Assembly: GCF_018687575.1 (NCBI RefSeq) | Contig: NZ_CP061297.1 | Location: 1,308,821-1,372,820, forward strand | Direction: 5' to 3' | Origin: Polynucleobacter asymbioticus | GTDB taxonomy: Bacteria > Pseudomonadota > Gammaproteobacteria > Burkholderiales > Burkholderiaceae | Length of the DNA stretch: 64,000 nucleotides | Shown: positions 34,766-44,115 of the stretch, piece by piece | How the letters are laid out: every line of letters begins with the position of its first letter | Position numbering within the stretch: the stretch's first letter is position 1 | The notes under the pieces: generated by a model | The model's input: the letters and a program-made list of their open reading frames with translations, nothing else | Told to the model about the DNA's origin: nothing | Database searches by the model: none | Position numbers and translations under genes: made by a program

Positions 34766-36214
34766 TTATTTTGGCCTGACAGGAATAACCATGGTGCTGT
34801 CGGCTCGACGGACGAAAACCGGGACCGACTTATTGGAGTCCAAACCCTTCACCAAGCTCTCAAACTGCTTTACGCTGGTGATATCCGCATCTGCAATCCG
34901 AATAATGACGTCCCCAGGACGAACCCCTGCACGTGCCAAGGGGCCATCTCCTAGACCAGTAACCTCAACGCCACCACGGATATTGAGCTCCTTCCTCTTG
35001 CTATCGGAGGGCTCAGAGACTGCCACCCCAAGAGAATTGGCATTTCCGCCTGATGAACCCGAGTTATCCGATTTCTTCACGGCAGCTTGACCGGCTTCGG
35101 TATCCACTACGGAAACCATCAAGTCCCTGGTGGATCCTTTGCGCCAAACCTGTACGCTGGCACTGGTGCCTGGCTTGGTATCACCAACAGCTCGGGGCAG
35201 ATCGGTGGATTTGCCAATATCACGGCCATTGAAACTGAGAATCACGTCACCAGACTCAATGCCACCCGCTGCTGCTGGTCCACCTGGTTCAACATTGCGA
35301 ACATAGGCGCCACGAGGCTTACCAAGTCCAAGGCTCTCGGCAATTTCTTTGGTCATTTCACCTAAAGCAACCCCAATCCGACCACGAGTCATTTTTCCAT
35401 TGGTACGCAGTTGCTCTGCAACACGCATCGCTTCATCAATTGGAATGGCAAAAGAGATACCCATGTATCCACCAGAGCGACTAAAGATTTGCGAGTTAAT
35501 ACCAATGACTTGTCCGGCGGTATTCAATAAAGGACCGCCAGAGTTTCCGGGGTTAACTGCGACGTCAGTCTGAATAAAAGGCAGGTAGTCGCCAGTATCA
35601 CGACTCTTGGCAGACACAATGCCCGCGGTCACGGTATTTTCTAAGCCGAATGGGGAGCCAATCGCCAATACCCACTCTCCCACTCTCACACGAGAGGAGT
35701 CGCCCAGAGACAATCTTGGCAAATCACGCGCGTCGATTTTGACAACCGCCACATCAGTGCGTTTATCCATGCCTAATAACTTAGCTTTGTACTCACGCTT
35801 GTCGGTCAAGGTGACATAGATCGTATTGGCGCCCTCGACTACGTGGGCATTAGTCAATATCAAACCATTGGATTCAATAATGAAACCAGAACCTACCCCA
35901 CGATCCGCCTCTTGTGGCTTGCCGGGATTAGGTTGAGCTTGTTTGGGTCCCCCAGGCAAACCTGGAATAGGTACGCCGAAGAAGCGACGAAAGAATTCAG
36001 CTTGATCCTCTGGCATGCCTGGAAAGCCACCCTGAGATTGCTGCTGCATCACTTTTTCAGTGGTGCGAATATTGACTACAGCTGGACTAGCTCGCTCAAC
36101 TAAATCAGCAAAATCAGGAATAGAGACGCGTGGACTCTGAGCATAGGCCTGTGGAATAAACGCAATTTGCCCCAAGCTAAGAATAGCTACGAGCGCAATA
36201 AGATACTTTTTCAT
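34766..36214 (-). CDS. degP: DegP/MucD-type periplasmic serine protease
   Basis: Envelope quality-control protease of the HtrA family. From the ATG at 36214 it has 482 residues: signal peptide (MKKYLIALVAILSLGQIAFIPQAYA, cleavage after Ala25), a trypsin-like domain with His124, Asp154 and Ser225 (NPGNSGGPLL), and two PDZ domains (about 280-375 and 395-480). A Pro/Gly-rich insert sits at 60-105. In other Burkholderiales this gene follows rpoE-rseA-rseB; here it directly follows fabF by 71 bases. Which HtrA class (DegP, DegQ or MucD) cannot be told for certain. Confidence 0.93.
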   Translation of the reverse strand: MKKYLIALVAILSLGQIAFIPQAYAQSPRVSIPDFADLVERASPAVVNIRTTEKVMQQQSQGGFPGMPEDQAEFFRRFFGVPIPGLPGGPKQAQPNPGKPQEADRGVGSGFIIESNGLILTNAHVVEGANTIYVTLTDKREYKAKLLGMDKRTDVAVVKIDARDLPRLSLGDSSRVRVGEWVLAIGSPFGLENTVTAGIVSAKSRDTGDYLPFIQTDVAVNPGNSGGPLLNTAGQVIGINSQIFSRSGGYMGISFAIPIDEAMRVAEQLRTNGKMTRGRIGVALGEMTKEIAESLGLGKPRGAYVRNVEPGGPAAAGGIESGDVILSFNGRDIGKSTDLPRAVGDTKPGTSASVQVWRKGSTRDLMVSVVDTEAGQAAVKKSDNSGSSGGNANSLGVAVSEPSDSKRKELNIRGGVEVTGLGDGPLARAGVRPGDVIIRIADADITSVKQFESLVKGLDSNKSVPVFVRRADSTMVIPVRPK

Positions 36215-36285
36215 AATGCTATAGACCTGCTTGGTAAAAACCAATAATTAAAGAAACGAAGGAGTGAAACAACCTAATTAGGATA

Positions 36286-37533
36286 TTAGGTCAGTTTGCC
36301 AAAAATCAAGGTACCGTTAGTACCCCCAAAGCCAAAGTTGTTTTTGACGGCGTGGTCGATCTTCACGTCGCGAGCAGTATTGGCGCAGTAGTCCAAATCA
36401 CACTCTGGATCTTGATTGAAGATGTTGATTGTTGGTGGAGATTTCTGGTTATGTAGGGCCAGAATAGTAAAGACAGACTCCAAGCCGCCAGCACCGCCTA
36501 AAAGGTGGCCAGTCATCGACTTCGTGGAGTTAATCAAAGTCTTCTTGGCATGATCGCCAAGAGCAGCCTTGATAGCGCCAGTTTCGTTCTTATCACCCAA
36601 AGGTGTCGACGTACCATGCGCATTAATGTATTGAATCTGATCGGCGTTTAAGCCGGCATCGCGCATCGCATTCACCATGCAACGACGTGGACCATCCATA
36701 TTTGGGGCAGTCATGTGATATGCATCACCACTCATACCGAAGCCCAAGAGCTCACAGTAGATTTTTGCACCGCGCGCCTTAGCATGCTCATACTCTTCTA
36801 AGACAATCACGCCAGCACCCTCACCTAGAACGAAACCGTCACGGTCTCTATCCCATGGACGTGAAGCTGTAGCCGGGTCATCGTTACGAGTCGAGAGTGC
36901 ACGAGCTGAGGCAAAGCCACCAACGCCCAATGCGGAGATGGTGGATTCAGCGCCGCCAGCAACCATCACATCGGCATCGCCATACTGAATTAGGCGCGCT
37001 GCCAATCCAATACTGTGCAACCCAGTAGTACAAGCTGTTACTGCAGCGACGTTTGGACCTTTAAGGCCAAACAAGATGCTGAGGTGGCCAGAAATCATAT
37101 TAATGATTGAGCCTGGCACAAAGAATGGGGAGATACGGCGAGGACCGCGAGCTAGCAACTCAGCGCCGGTTTCTTCAATCATTGGCAAACCACCAATACC
37201 CGAACCAACCATCACGCCAATGCGCTCGGCGTTCTCTTCTGTTACTTGCAGACCGCTATCGCGAATAGCTTGCGTACCAGCAGCGATGCCGTAATGGATA
37301 AAGGTATCCATATGGCGCGCCTCTTTGGCAGAAACATATTCTTCCACATTGAAATCTTTCACCTCACCGGCGAAATGCACGCTCAGCGGAGTGTGGTCAA
37401 ACTTCGTGATGGTAGCAATGCCTGATTTGCCCGCGAGCAAATTAGACCAAGCTACATCAACCGAGTTACCAACTGGTGAAATCAGGCCTAAGCCGGTAAC
37501 AACAACCCGGCGACGGCCATTTGATGCTGACAC
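36286..37533 (-). CDS. fabF: 3-oxoacyl-ACP synthase II (FabF)
   Basis: Elongating condensing enzyme of type II fatty-acid synthesis, 415 residues. The active-site Cys168 lies in [12 protein letters not shown]; the catalytic histidines are in [11 protein letters not shown] and [11 protein letters not shown]. It follows acpP by 28 bases at the end of the fab cluster plsX-fabH-fabD-fabG-acpP-fabF. The N-terminal [22 protein letters not shown] is normal. Confidence 0.97.
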   Translation of the reverse strand: MSASNGRRRVVVTGLGLISPVGNSVDVAWSNLLAGKSGIATITKFDHTPLSVHFAGEVKDFNVEEYVSAKEARHMDTFIHYGIAAGTQAIRDSGLQVTEENAERIGVMVGSGIGGLPMIEETGAELLARGPRRISPFFVPGSIINMISGHLSILFGLKGPNVAAVTACTTGLHSIGLAARLIQYGDADVMVAGGAESTISALGVGGFASARALSTRNDDPATASRPWDRDRDGFVLGEGAGVIVLEEYEHAKARGAKIYCELLGFGMSGDAYHMTAPNMDGPRRCMVNAMRDAGLNADQIQYINAHGTSTPLGDKNETGAIKAALGDHAKKTLINSTKSMTGHLLGGAGGLESVFTILALHNQKSPPTINIFNQDPECDLDYCANTARDVKIDHAVKNNFGFGGTNGTLIFGKLT

Positions 37534-37561
37534 AGTATTAGCTTTTGACTAAGCTAGGGAA

Positions 37562-37801
37562 TTAACCCTGAGCTTTTGACTGAGCAAAATCGATAGCGAG
37601 CTGAACAGTAGTAATTTTTTCAGCTTCTTCATCCGGAATTTCAATCCCGAATTCGTCTTCCAAAGCCATTACCAATTCAACAGTGTCAAGAGAGTCTGCG
37701 CCCAAGTCGTTCACAAAAGAAGATTCATTTTTGATATCTGCTTCTGCGACGCCCAATTGCTCAGCGACGATCTTCTTAACGCGTTGTTCGATGTTATCCA
37801 T
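37562..37801 (-). CDS. acpP: Acyl carrier protein
   Basis: A 79-residue acidic carrier of growing acyl chains. The phosphopantetheine site is Ser37 in [14 protein letters not shown]. The ATG at 37801 is preceded by a strong GGGGGA ribosome binding site; the longer frame to 37813 has none. The 103-base gap to fabG is the largest within the fab cluster and may hold an extra promoter (TGATAA with a TTTACT 17 bases upstream on the minus strand), in line with the high demand for ACP. Confidence 0.98.
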   Translation of the reverse strand: MDNIEQRVKKIVAEQLGVAEADIKNESSFVNDLGADSLDTVELVMALEDEFGIEIPDEEAEKITTVQLAIDFAQSKAQG

Positions 37802-37904
37802 TAATTCCCCCAAGGGTTGTAAAAAAACGATGAAAAGGATTTTATCAGCTTGACGGGCTAAATTAGTAAATCCGCCAAAAAATGATCAAATTTCTGCTTT
37901 ATTT

Positions 37905-38648
37905 TTAGGCTAAATAGAGGCCACCATTGACGTGCAAGGTGTTCCCAGTGATGTATCCAGCTGCTGGAGAGGCTAAAAACGCCACTGCCTGAGCGACATC
38001 TTCCGGGCTGCCTAGGCGAGCCAAGGGAATATTCGCTTTTAGGCTATTTTGCTGCTCTTCGCTCAAGGCACGGGTCATATCAGTATCAATAAAGCCAGGG
38101 GCTACACAATTGACGGTGATATTACGGCTACCAATTTCACGAGCCAGGGCGCGGGTCATTCCGGAGACACCTGATTTAGCCGCAGCGTAATTGGCTTGTC
38201 CAGGATTGCCCATATGGCCAACAATTGAGGTGATATTAATAATGCGGCCAGCACGCGCCTTCATCATTGGGCGCATTACCGCCTGCGACAACCGGAACAC
38301 CGCACTTAAGTTGGTATCGATCACATCGGTCCACTCATCTGTTTTCATGCGCATAGCCAAGTTATCGCGAGTGATGCCTGCGTTATTCACCAAAATATTG
38401 ATGCCGCCAAAATCTTTGACAATCAAATCAATGATGTCTTCGCAAGCCTTTGGATCTGTCACATTTAATACTTCGCCACGACCGCCGCTCGCTTGCAAAC
38501 GGGCATTGATTGCTTTGGCGCCATCCTCAGACGTTGCAGTACCAATCACCTTGGCACCACATTTCACCAATTCATCCGCAATGGCTTGACCAATACCGCG
38601 CGACGCGCCGGTTACCAATGCAATTTGTCCGCTTAAGTCGAGATTCAT
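37905..38648 (-). CDS. fabG: 3-oxoacyl-ACP reductase FabG
   Basis: NADPH-dependent first reduction step of fatty-acid elongation, 247 residues of the SDR family. The cofactor motif is TGASRGIG; the NNAG motif reads LVNNAGITRDN; the catalytic Ser lies in NITSIVGHMG and the YxxxK motif in NYAAAKSG. It lies between fabD (53-base gap) and acpP in the cluster. Confidence 0.97.
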   Translation of the reverse strand: MNLDLSGQIALVTGASRGIGQAIADELVKCGAKVIGTATSEDGAKAINARLQASGGRGEVLNVTDPKACEDIIDLIVKDFGGINILVNNAGITRDNLAMRMKTDEWTDVIDTNLSAVFRLSQAVMRPMMKARAGRIINITSIVGHMGNPGQANYAAAKSGVSGMTRALAREIGSRNITVNCVAPGFIDTDMTRALSEEQQNSLKANIPLARLGSPEDVAQAVAFLASPAAGYITGNTLHVNGGLYLA

Positions 38649-38701
38649 ATTTGTCTTCCGTCGTTTCTGGATGGTTTCTTTGATGCTGCTTATTGATATC
38701 T

Positions 38702-39637
38702 TTACTTTACTGTAGCCAAGGCTTCGGCAAGGCTGGCTTCATCAAAAATAGGAATGCCAACGACATTCTCATTAATACGCTTAGTCAGTCCAGCCAATAC
38801 CTTGCCAGGACCGCATTCCACTACTTGAGTAATACCCTGCTGCGCCATGGCATTGATAGTCTCTTGCCAACGTACAGGCTTAGCAGCTTGACGCACAAGA
38901 GCATCCTTAATCGCTGCCGGATCATTCAGCACATTGACATCAACGTTATTGACTACAGAAATAGTGGGAACCTTAAATTCAATACCCGCTAAGTAGCCTT
39001 GAAGTTTTTCTGAGGCCGGCTGTAGCAATGATGAATGAAATGGTGCAGATACTGGCAATGGCAAAGCGCGCTTTGCACCAGCAGCCTTGAGTAATTCACA
39101 GGCCTTGGTCACCGCATCACTGCCACCCGCAATGACGACTTGTCCTGGGGCATTGAAGTTCACTGCCTCAACTACACCACCAGAGGCTACAGCAGCTTCA
39201 GCACAAACTGCCTTCACAATCGCATCGTCCAAACCCAAGATCGCAGCCATACCGCCAGTACCAACCGGCACCGCTGTCTGCATAGCTTGCGCACGAAAGC
39301 GCACTAAAGGCACAGCGTCCTTAAAGGAGATTACGCCGGCAGCGACTAAGGCAGAGTATTCACCCAAGCTATGACCAGCCATCATCTGAGGAACAGCGCC
39401 ACCAGCAGCCAACCAAGCGCGATAAAACGCGATCGCAGCAGTCAACATCACAGGCTGGGTATTGGTTGTTAAAGACAATGCTTCTGCAGGGCCTTCAGCA
39501 ATCAGTTTTGCAACATCTTCACCCAAAGCTTCTGAAGCTTCTTGCAAAGTCGCACGTACCTCTGGGCGATCCGCAATCGAGTTGAGCATCCCAACGGATT
39601 GGGAACCTTGGCCAGGGAATACAAATGCAAATGTCAT
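38702..39637 (-). CDS. fabD: Malonyl-CoA:ACP transacylase
   Basis: Transfers malonyl from CoA to ACP. Of 311 residues, the nucleophile Ser90 lies in AGHSLGEYSAL, the oxyanion Gln in FPGQGSQ at the start, and the catalytic His in PVSAPFHSSLLQP. The fabH-fabD-fabG order is conserved. Confidence 0.97.
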   Translation of the reverse strand: MTFAFVFPGQGSQSVGMLNSIADRPEVRATLQEASEALGEDVAKLIAEGPAEALSLTTNTQPVMLTAAIAFYRAWLAAGGAVPQMMAGHSLGEYSALVAAGVISFKDAVPLVRFRAQAMQTAVPVGTGGMAAILGLDDAIVKAVCAEAAVASGGVVEAVNFNAPGQVVIAGGSDAVTKACELLKAAGAKRALPLPVSAPFHSSLLQPASEKLQGYLAGIEFKVPTISVVNNVDVNVLNDPAAIKDALVRQAAKPVRWQETINAMAQQGITQVVECGPGKVLAGLTKRINENVVGIPIFDEASLAEALATVK

Positions 39638-39704
39638 AGGATTAATCGCTGAATAATAGTTGTGAATGTATTTTTAGCTTTTGTGCTTTGTTTAGTGCTT
39701 CGCT

Positions 39705-40691
39705 TTAGTACTTAATGACTGCCGCGCCCCAAGCAAAGCCACCGCCCACACCCTCTAGCAAGAGGTGCTGGCCTCGTTGGATTTGACCAGAACGAACACC
39801 AACATCCAAGGCAAGCGGTATAGATGCAGCGGACGTATTACCGTGTTCATGAACAGTCACAATGACATTGTCCATCGACATGCCCATCTTACGAGCCGTG
39901 CTTTCCATGATGCGAATATTGGCTTGATGTGGCACTAACCAATCAATTTGTTCTGGTTTGAGATTGGCTTTTTCTAAAGCCTCATGCGCGACTTGTTCAA
40001 GCACTTTAACGGCCAACTTAAATACTGCAGGGCCATCCATAGTTAAATAAGCAGTTCCTTCAACACCACCCTGCTTTGCGCGCCCTGGAACACAGAGGAT
40101 GTCGCGTTGACTACCATCAGCATGCAAAGCTGTTGCCAGAATGCCAGGCTCAGAAGAAGCCTCTAGAACCACTGCACCAGCGCCATCGCCAAACAAAACA
40201 GAAGTAGTGCGATCTTGAAAATCCAAAATGCGAGAGAAAGTTTCTGCACCCAAAACCAATACTTTTTTGTAAGTACCTGTACGAATAAATGCATCTGCAA
40301 TAGCGAGTGCATAAGTGAAACCAGCGCATACCGCCTGTACATCAAATGCTGCGCAATTGGTATGAGCGCCTAATTTGTCTTGCACTACGCACGCCGTACT
40401 TGGGAAGCCGCCCAAATGATCTGGTGTTGATGTTGCCAAAATAATGAGGTCAAGATCTTCTGAAGTGCAGTTAGCCGCTTTTAATGCAGCTTCAGCAGCT
40501 TTGACTGCCAAGTCACTGGTGAGCTGATTATCTGCGGCAAAGTGACGAGCAGAAATTCCGCTGCGAGTCACAATCCATTCATCACTAGTCTCAAGACCAA
40601 TCTTCGCTAAACGCTCAACGAGGTCTTGATTGCTTAAACGCTGCTCCGGGAGATAGCTCCCAGTTCCTGCTATCCGTGAATAGATACTCAT
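39705..40691 (-). CDS. fabH: 3-oxoacyl-ACP synthase III (FabH)
   Basis: Initiates fatty-acid synthesis by condensing acetyl-CoA with malonyl-ACP. In 328 residues, the catalytic triad is Cys122 ([14 protein letters not shown]), His in VPHQANIRI and Asn in [10 protein letters not shown]. It lies 2 bases after plsX, so both are translated together. The 67 bases downstream, to fabD, are AT-rich and hold nothing I can name. Confidence 0.97.
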   Translation of the reverse strand: MSIYSRIAGTGSYLPEQRLSNQDLVERLAKIGLETSDEWIVTRSGISARHFAADNQLTSDLAVKAAEAALKAANCTSEDLDLIILATSTPDHLGGFPSTACVVQDKLGAHTNCAAFDVQAVCAGFTYALAIADAFIRTGTYKKVLVLGAETFSRILDFQDRTTSVLFGDGAGAVVLEASSEPGILATALHADGSQRDILCVPGRAKQGGVEGTAYLTMDGPAVFKLAVKVLEQVAHEALEKANLKPEQIDWLVPHQANIRIMESTARKMGMSMDNVIVTVHEHGNTSAASIPLALDVGVRSGQIQRGQHLLLEGVGGGFAWGAAVIKY

Positions 40692-40693
40692 GA

Positions 40694-41704
40694 TTATTTT
40701 GTCTCCGCCACAAAAGCTTGAGCGATACGCTCTACCATGCGATTTTTTGCTGCTTCATATGCCCTATCGAGCGCAAAACCAAATGCAAAACGATCTGCTG
40801 AGCCATGGCTCTTAATTACACAACCGCGCAAACCTAAAAGTACTGCGCCGTTATAACGACGATGATCCACGCGCTTGCGTACACGCAACAATGGCACCAT
40901 GGCGCAAATCGCCATGAGCTTGGTAAGCCATGATCGATTAAATTCTTCTTTAATTAAGCCACTCATCATCTTCGCCAAGCCTTCGCTTGCCTTAAGGACG
41001 ACGTTGCCAACAAAACCGTCGCACACCACGATATCCGTAGTGCCCTTGAAAATATCATTACCTTCTACGTTGCCATAAAAGTTCAAGTTAGTTTGGCGTA
41101 GAAGCTCGCTCGTCTGCTTCACCACTTCATTGCCCTTAATTACTTCTTCACCAATATTGAGAAGACCGATAGAAGGGTTTTGTGTGCCATCGACCACTTG
41201 AACCATTACGTTAGCCATTTGGGCAAACTGCACTAGATGCATAGGCTCGCAGTCTGCGTTAGCACCGAGGTCCAGCATAGTAGTGCCGCGCCCTTTTTCA
41301 TTAGGGATCGCAGTGGCAATTGCAGGGCGATCTACTCCATCAAGGGTTTTGAGAATGTAGCGGGAGATTGCCATCAAGGCACCCGTATTACCTGAAGAGA
41401 TGATTGCGTCAGCTAAGCCTTCTTTGACTTGCTCGATAGCAACGCGCATCGAAGAATCTTTTTTACGGCGCAGTGCTACCTCAATCGGATCATCCATCAA
41501 GACAACCTCACTTGCGGGAATAATCTGGATGCGCTCTATTGGCGCTTTTGGAAATTTACTCAAGGCTTGCTTGAGCACTTCCGGATTGCCAACCAAGGCA
41601 ATCTTCACATCGGCATGTTTTTCGAGAAAATCGCAACAAGCGGGGACCGTAACGACTGCCCCATGATCTCCGCCCATGGCATCGATAGCAAGAGTGACAC
41701 TCAT
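40694..41704 (-). CDS. plsX: Phosphate acyltransferase PlsX
   Basis: Makes acyl-phosphate from acyl-ACP for phospholipid synthesis (PlsX/PlsY route). The 336 residues begin with [11 protein letters not shown] and include [13 protein letters not shown] and [17 protein letters not shown], both family motifs. It follows rpmF by 84 bases, with a terminator hairpin between, and precedes fabH by 2. Confidence 0.96.
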   Translation of the reverse strand: MSVTLAIDAMGGDHGAVVTVPACCDFLEKHADVKIALVGNPEVLKQALSKFPKAPIERIQIIPASEVVLMDDPIEVALRRKKDSSMRVAIEQVKEGLADAIISSGNTGALMAISRYILKTLDGVDRPAIATAIPNEKGRGTTMLDLGANADCEPMHLVQFAQMANVMVQVVDGTQNPSIGLLNIGEEVIKGNEVVKQTSELLRQTNLNFYGNVEGNDIFKGTTDIVVCDGFVGNVVLKASEGLAKMMSGLIKEEFNRSWLTKLMAICAMVPLLRVRKRVDHRRYNGAVLLGLRGCVIKSHGSADRFAFGFALDRAYEAAKNRMVERIAQAFVAETK

Positions 41705-41738
41705 AAAATCAAGTATTGCTGCAAGTGGTTTTTTTCAA

Positions 41739-41768
41739 AGAAAAAAGCGGCTTTTATTGGAGCCGCTT
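41739..41768 (-). terminator. Terminator between rpmF and plsX
   Basis: On the minus strand, an 8-bp stem AAGCGGCT / AGCCGCTT with an 8-base loop is followed by a T-run ending in TTTTTC. It would end most rpmF transcripts and let a fraction read into plsX-fab. Confidence 0.8.
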
Positions 41769-41788
41769 CTATCTTTTAGACTAAAGAA

Positions 41789-41968
41789 TTAGTCGTTTTT
41801 TGTTTTAACAACTTTACGACCACGGTAGTAGCCGTTTGGTGAAATGTGGTGGCGCAAATGAGCCTCACCAGTTGTGGCTTCAACAGCCGTAGCAGGTGCG
41901 GTCAAAAAGTCGTGCGCACGGTGCATGCCACGTTTGGATGGGGATTTTTTATTCTGTTGGACGGCCAT
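41789..41968 (-). CDS. rpmF: 50S ribosomal protein L32
   Basis: A 59-residue basic protein, [20 protein letters not shown] at the start, with [16 protein letters not shown] near the end, both L32 signatures. The usual four zinc cysteines of some L32 proteins are absent, so this is the zinc-free form. An AGGAGTTCAAT ribosome binding site precedes the ATG. The yceD-rpmF-plsX-fabH order is conserved from E. coli to Burkholderiales. The 105-base gap up to yceD holds nothing I recognise apart from a weak GC hairpin. Confidence 0.97.
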   Translation of the reverse strand: MAVQQNKKSPSKRGMHRAHDFLTAPATAVEATTGEAHLRHHISPNGYYRGRKVVKTKND

Positions 41969-42073
41969 ATTGAACTCCTAAGCAAGGCGACATTCTAGCA
42001 TGTAAATTGAGCTAAATGCTTGATTAATTGATAAAACAACTTTGAAAAGCCACCACCAATGCAAGTGGTCTAA

Positions 42074-42652
42074 TCAATTTTTCTTCATATTTTTCAATAT
42101 GTTAAAGGGATTCTGAGGCTTTTCAGAGGCATCTGCAGCTTCCCCGCCCTCTCCAAATGAAGATGCGTGGGGTTGGCAAGCACCATCTGGATGCTTTGGA
42201 ATTAAGGGCAAGGAGAGCAGGATTTCATCCTCGATTAAGCCTAGGAGGTCAAAGTGCTGACTTGCCACTAAGGGCTCCTGCTGGTCATCCTCCATAGGAA
42301 AGGCGTCCGCCTCCTCTTCGGTGGCCACCAGAACAAACCGACTAGCTTGAGCCAAATCTAAGCCGCAATCCCGTAAACAGCTCTGACAAACTAAGTGAAT
42401 ACGACCTTTTACGGCCAGTTCCAACACTTGCTGGGGATCAGAACCTGGAGAATCTACAAAATGGGTTTTGACCTCCCAATGAAATCCATCTCCTGGCTCA
42501 ATGCTAGAAGCCTCTTCAGCTACCCTCGGCAAGGCTGAAATCTCTAAAAAACCAGTGCCTTGATAGGATTGGGGGGCGCAAAAATCGATCCGGCTCAAAG
42601 CCTTGGGATCAGCGGATAACTCAACTTGAGGTAAAACTTGATTACGATTCAT
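42074..42652 (-). CDS. yceD: YceD/DUF177 family protein
   Basis: A 192-residue protein of the YceD family, linked in E. coli to 23S rRNA accumulation. The core motif is GRIHLVCQSCLRDCGLDL with three cysteines, followed by an acidic middle (EEEADAFPMEDDQQEP) and DLLGLIEDEILLSLPLIPKH. The C-terminal ends with the NPFNIL(KN)M(K) motif typical of the family. It is upstream of rpmF on the same strand, the conserved position, and divergent from maf. Confidence 0.9.
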   Translation of the reverse strand: MNRNQVLPQVELSADPKALSRIDFCAPQSYQGTGFLEISALPRVAEEASSIEPGDGFHWEVKTHFVDSPGSDPQQVLELAVKGRIHLVCQSCLRDCGLDLAQASRFVLVATEEEADAFPMEDDQQEPLVASQHFDLLGLIEDEILLSLPLIPKHPDGACQPHASSFGEGGEAADASEKPQNPFNILKNMKKN

Positions 42653-42695
42653 GACATCAGTCTAAATGAAGGCTTCACCGAAAGTACAAGCAGTG

Positions 42696-43289
42696 ATGAT
42701 TAATTCACCAAAAAAACTAATCCTGGCATCTACCTCAGTCTATCGTCGCGAGCTCCTAGAGCGCCTGCGCATGCCTTTTGATGTCATTTCGCCGAAGGTT
42801 GATGAAACCCCCCTCCCTGGTGAAGGAACCGTGGATTTGGCCCTGCGCCTAGCCAAAGCAAAAGCTGCAGCGGTAGCCAAAGATCACCCTGAGGCTTGGG
42901 TCATTGGCTCCGATCAAGTGGCCGATCTTTGTGGCGCCGCGATTGGTAAACCAGGAAACTTTGAACGCGCTATGGCGCAACTACAACTGATGCGCGGTGC
43001 CACTGTGACTTTTCAAACAGCACTATGTCTGATGCATGGCGATGTCGAAACAACCGTCAACATTCCTACGGAAGTTACCTTTCGCAAACTCTCAGATGAT
43101 GTTTTAGAGGCATACCTTCATGCCGAAGAACCCTACGACTGCGCTGGTAGCGCCAAATCCGAAGGCTTAGGAATTTCACTCTTAGAATCCATCAGGAGTG
43201 ATGATCCTACAGCCTTAATTGGCTTGCCTTTAATTGCTTTGAGCGGCCTCTTGCGTGAAGCTGGCTTTGTTATTCCGGCAAAGAAATAG
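42696..43289 (+). CDS. maf: Maf-like nucleoside triphosphate pyrophosphatase (YceF type)
   Basis: House-cleaning pyrophosphatase; the YceF subfamily prefers 7-methyl-GTP. The motifs LILASTSVYRRELLERL, the VDETP loop, VIGSDQV, and the AEEPYDCAGSAKSEGLGISLLE block match E. coli YceF closely. There are 197 residues from the ATG at 42696, which puts the family's first strand at residue 8; an in-frame ATG at 42666 would add ten residues. Neither has a clear ribosome binding site. Confidence 0.92.
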   Translation: MINSPKKLILASTSVYRRELLERLRMPFDVISPKVDETPLPGEGTVDLALRLAKAKAAAVAKDHPEAWVIGSDQVADLCGAAIGKPGNFERAMAQLQLMRGATVTFQTALCLMHGDVETTVNIPTEVTFRKLSDDVLEAYLHAEEPYDCAGSAKSEGLGISLLESIRSDDPTALIGLPLIALSGLLREAGFVIPAKK

Positions 43290-43308
43290 ACACAGAAAAA
43301 TTAAATTA

Positions 43309-44082
43309 ATGAGCTCTACCCTTGGCACCCTCTTTTTAATCCCCAATACTTTGGGTGACGATGCTCGCGTCGAACAATTACCTTGGGTACTACCAAGCGA
43401 AACCATTACCCAAACTGCCAAGCTGACTCATTGGATTGTTGAGGATGCCAAAACTGCGCGTGCTTTTTTAAAGGCAGTCGATAGCGTTTCTCCTTTAGCT
43501 TGCACCATTCAAGAAATGCAGATGAGTGAGTGGCGTGGTGTTGCACGCAACGCCAAGTACGGCGATGCAGTCAAACCAATGGATTTACTCAAACCACTGA
43601 TCGCCGGCAAAGACATGGGACTGATGTCAGAGGCAGGTGTTCCAGGTGTTGCGGATCCCGGCGCAGAGCTCGTGCTAGCAGCACATAAGCTGGGTGCTAA
43701 AGTAAAACCACTGGTTGGCCCAAGCTCTATTTTGCTAGGTCTGATGGCTAGCGGTTTGAATGGTCAGCGCTTCGCATTTCAAGGCTACGTTCCTCATGAT
43801 GCGCAAGATCGCATTGCGCGATTGAAACAGTTGGAATCGGAATCTAGAAAGTTACAGCAGACGCAAATTTGGATTGAGACACCGTATCGCAATACTGCGA
43901 TGTTGATGGCCTGCCTGAATACACTGTCACCGCAATCGATGCTTTGCATGGGAATGGATCTCAGCCTGCCAAGCGAGATGATTGCAACACTCTCGATTGC
44001 TGACTGGCGTAAGCGCTTCCCTAATGAGGCTGCCTGCGCTTCATTACAAAATAGGCCAGCAGTATTTCTATTGCTGGCCTAG
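43309..44082 (+). CDS. RsmI-like SAM-dependent methyltransferase (tetrapyrrole methylase fold)
   Basis: A 257-residue protein of the tetrapyrrole-methylase superfamily, related to RsmI (16S rRNA C1402 2'-O-methyltransferase). The RsmI motif ISDAG-x-P-x3-DPG appears as MSEAGVPGVADPGAELV, followed by PLVGPSSILLGLMASGL and FAFQGYVPHDAQDR. The first motif is different from RsmI itself (it lacks the GNLGDI-x-R start and has LIPNTLGDDA), so this is the paralogous subfamily found next to maf in Burkholderiales; its substrate is not known to me. The maf stop lies 19 bases upstream. Confidence 0.8.
   Translation: MSSTLGTLFLIPNTLGDDARVEQLPWVLPSETITQTAKLTHWIVEDAKTARAFLKAVDSVSPLACTIQEMQMSEWRGVARNAKYGDAVKPMDLLKPLIAGKDMGLMSEAGVPGVADPGAELVLAAHKLGAKVKPLVGPSSILLGLMASGLNGQRFAFQGYVPHDAQDRIARLKQLESESRKLQQTQIWIETPYRNTAMLMACLNTLSPQSMLCMGMDLSLPSEMIATLSIADWRKRFPNEAACASLQNRPAVFLLLA
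44053..44080. terminator. Hairpin at the end of the methyltransferase gene
   Basis: A perfect 9-bp stem AGGCCAGCA / TGCTGGCCT with a 10-base loop overlaps the last codons and stop of the methyltransferase gene. On the minus strand it is followed by ATTTTG and lies 36 bases beyond the end of the S49 peptidase gene, so it may terminate that transcript. Confidence 0.5.
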
Positions 44083-44115
44083 GCATTTGGCTTGCTACTA
44101 CCTTGATCGATTTTT

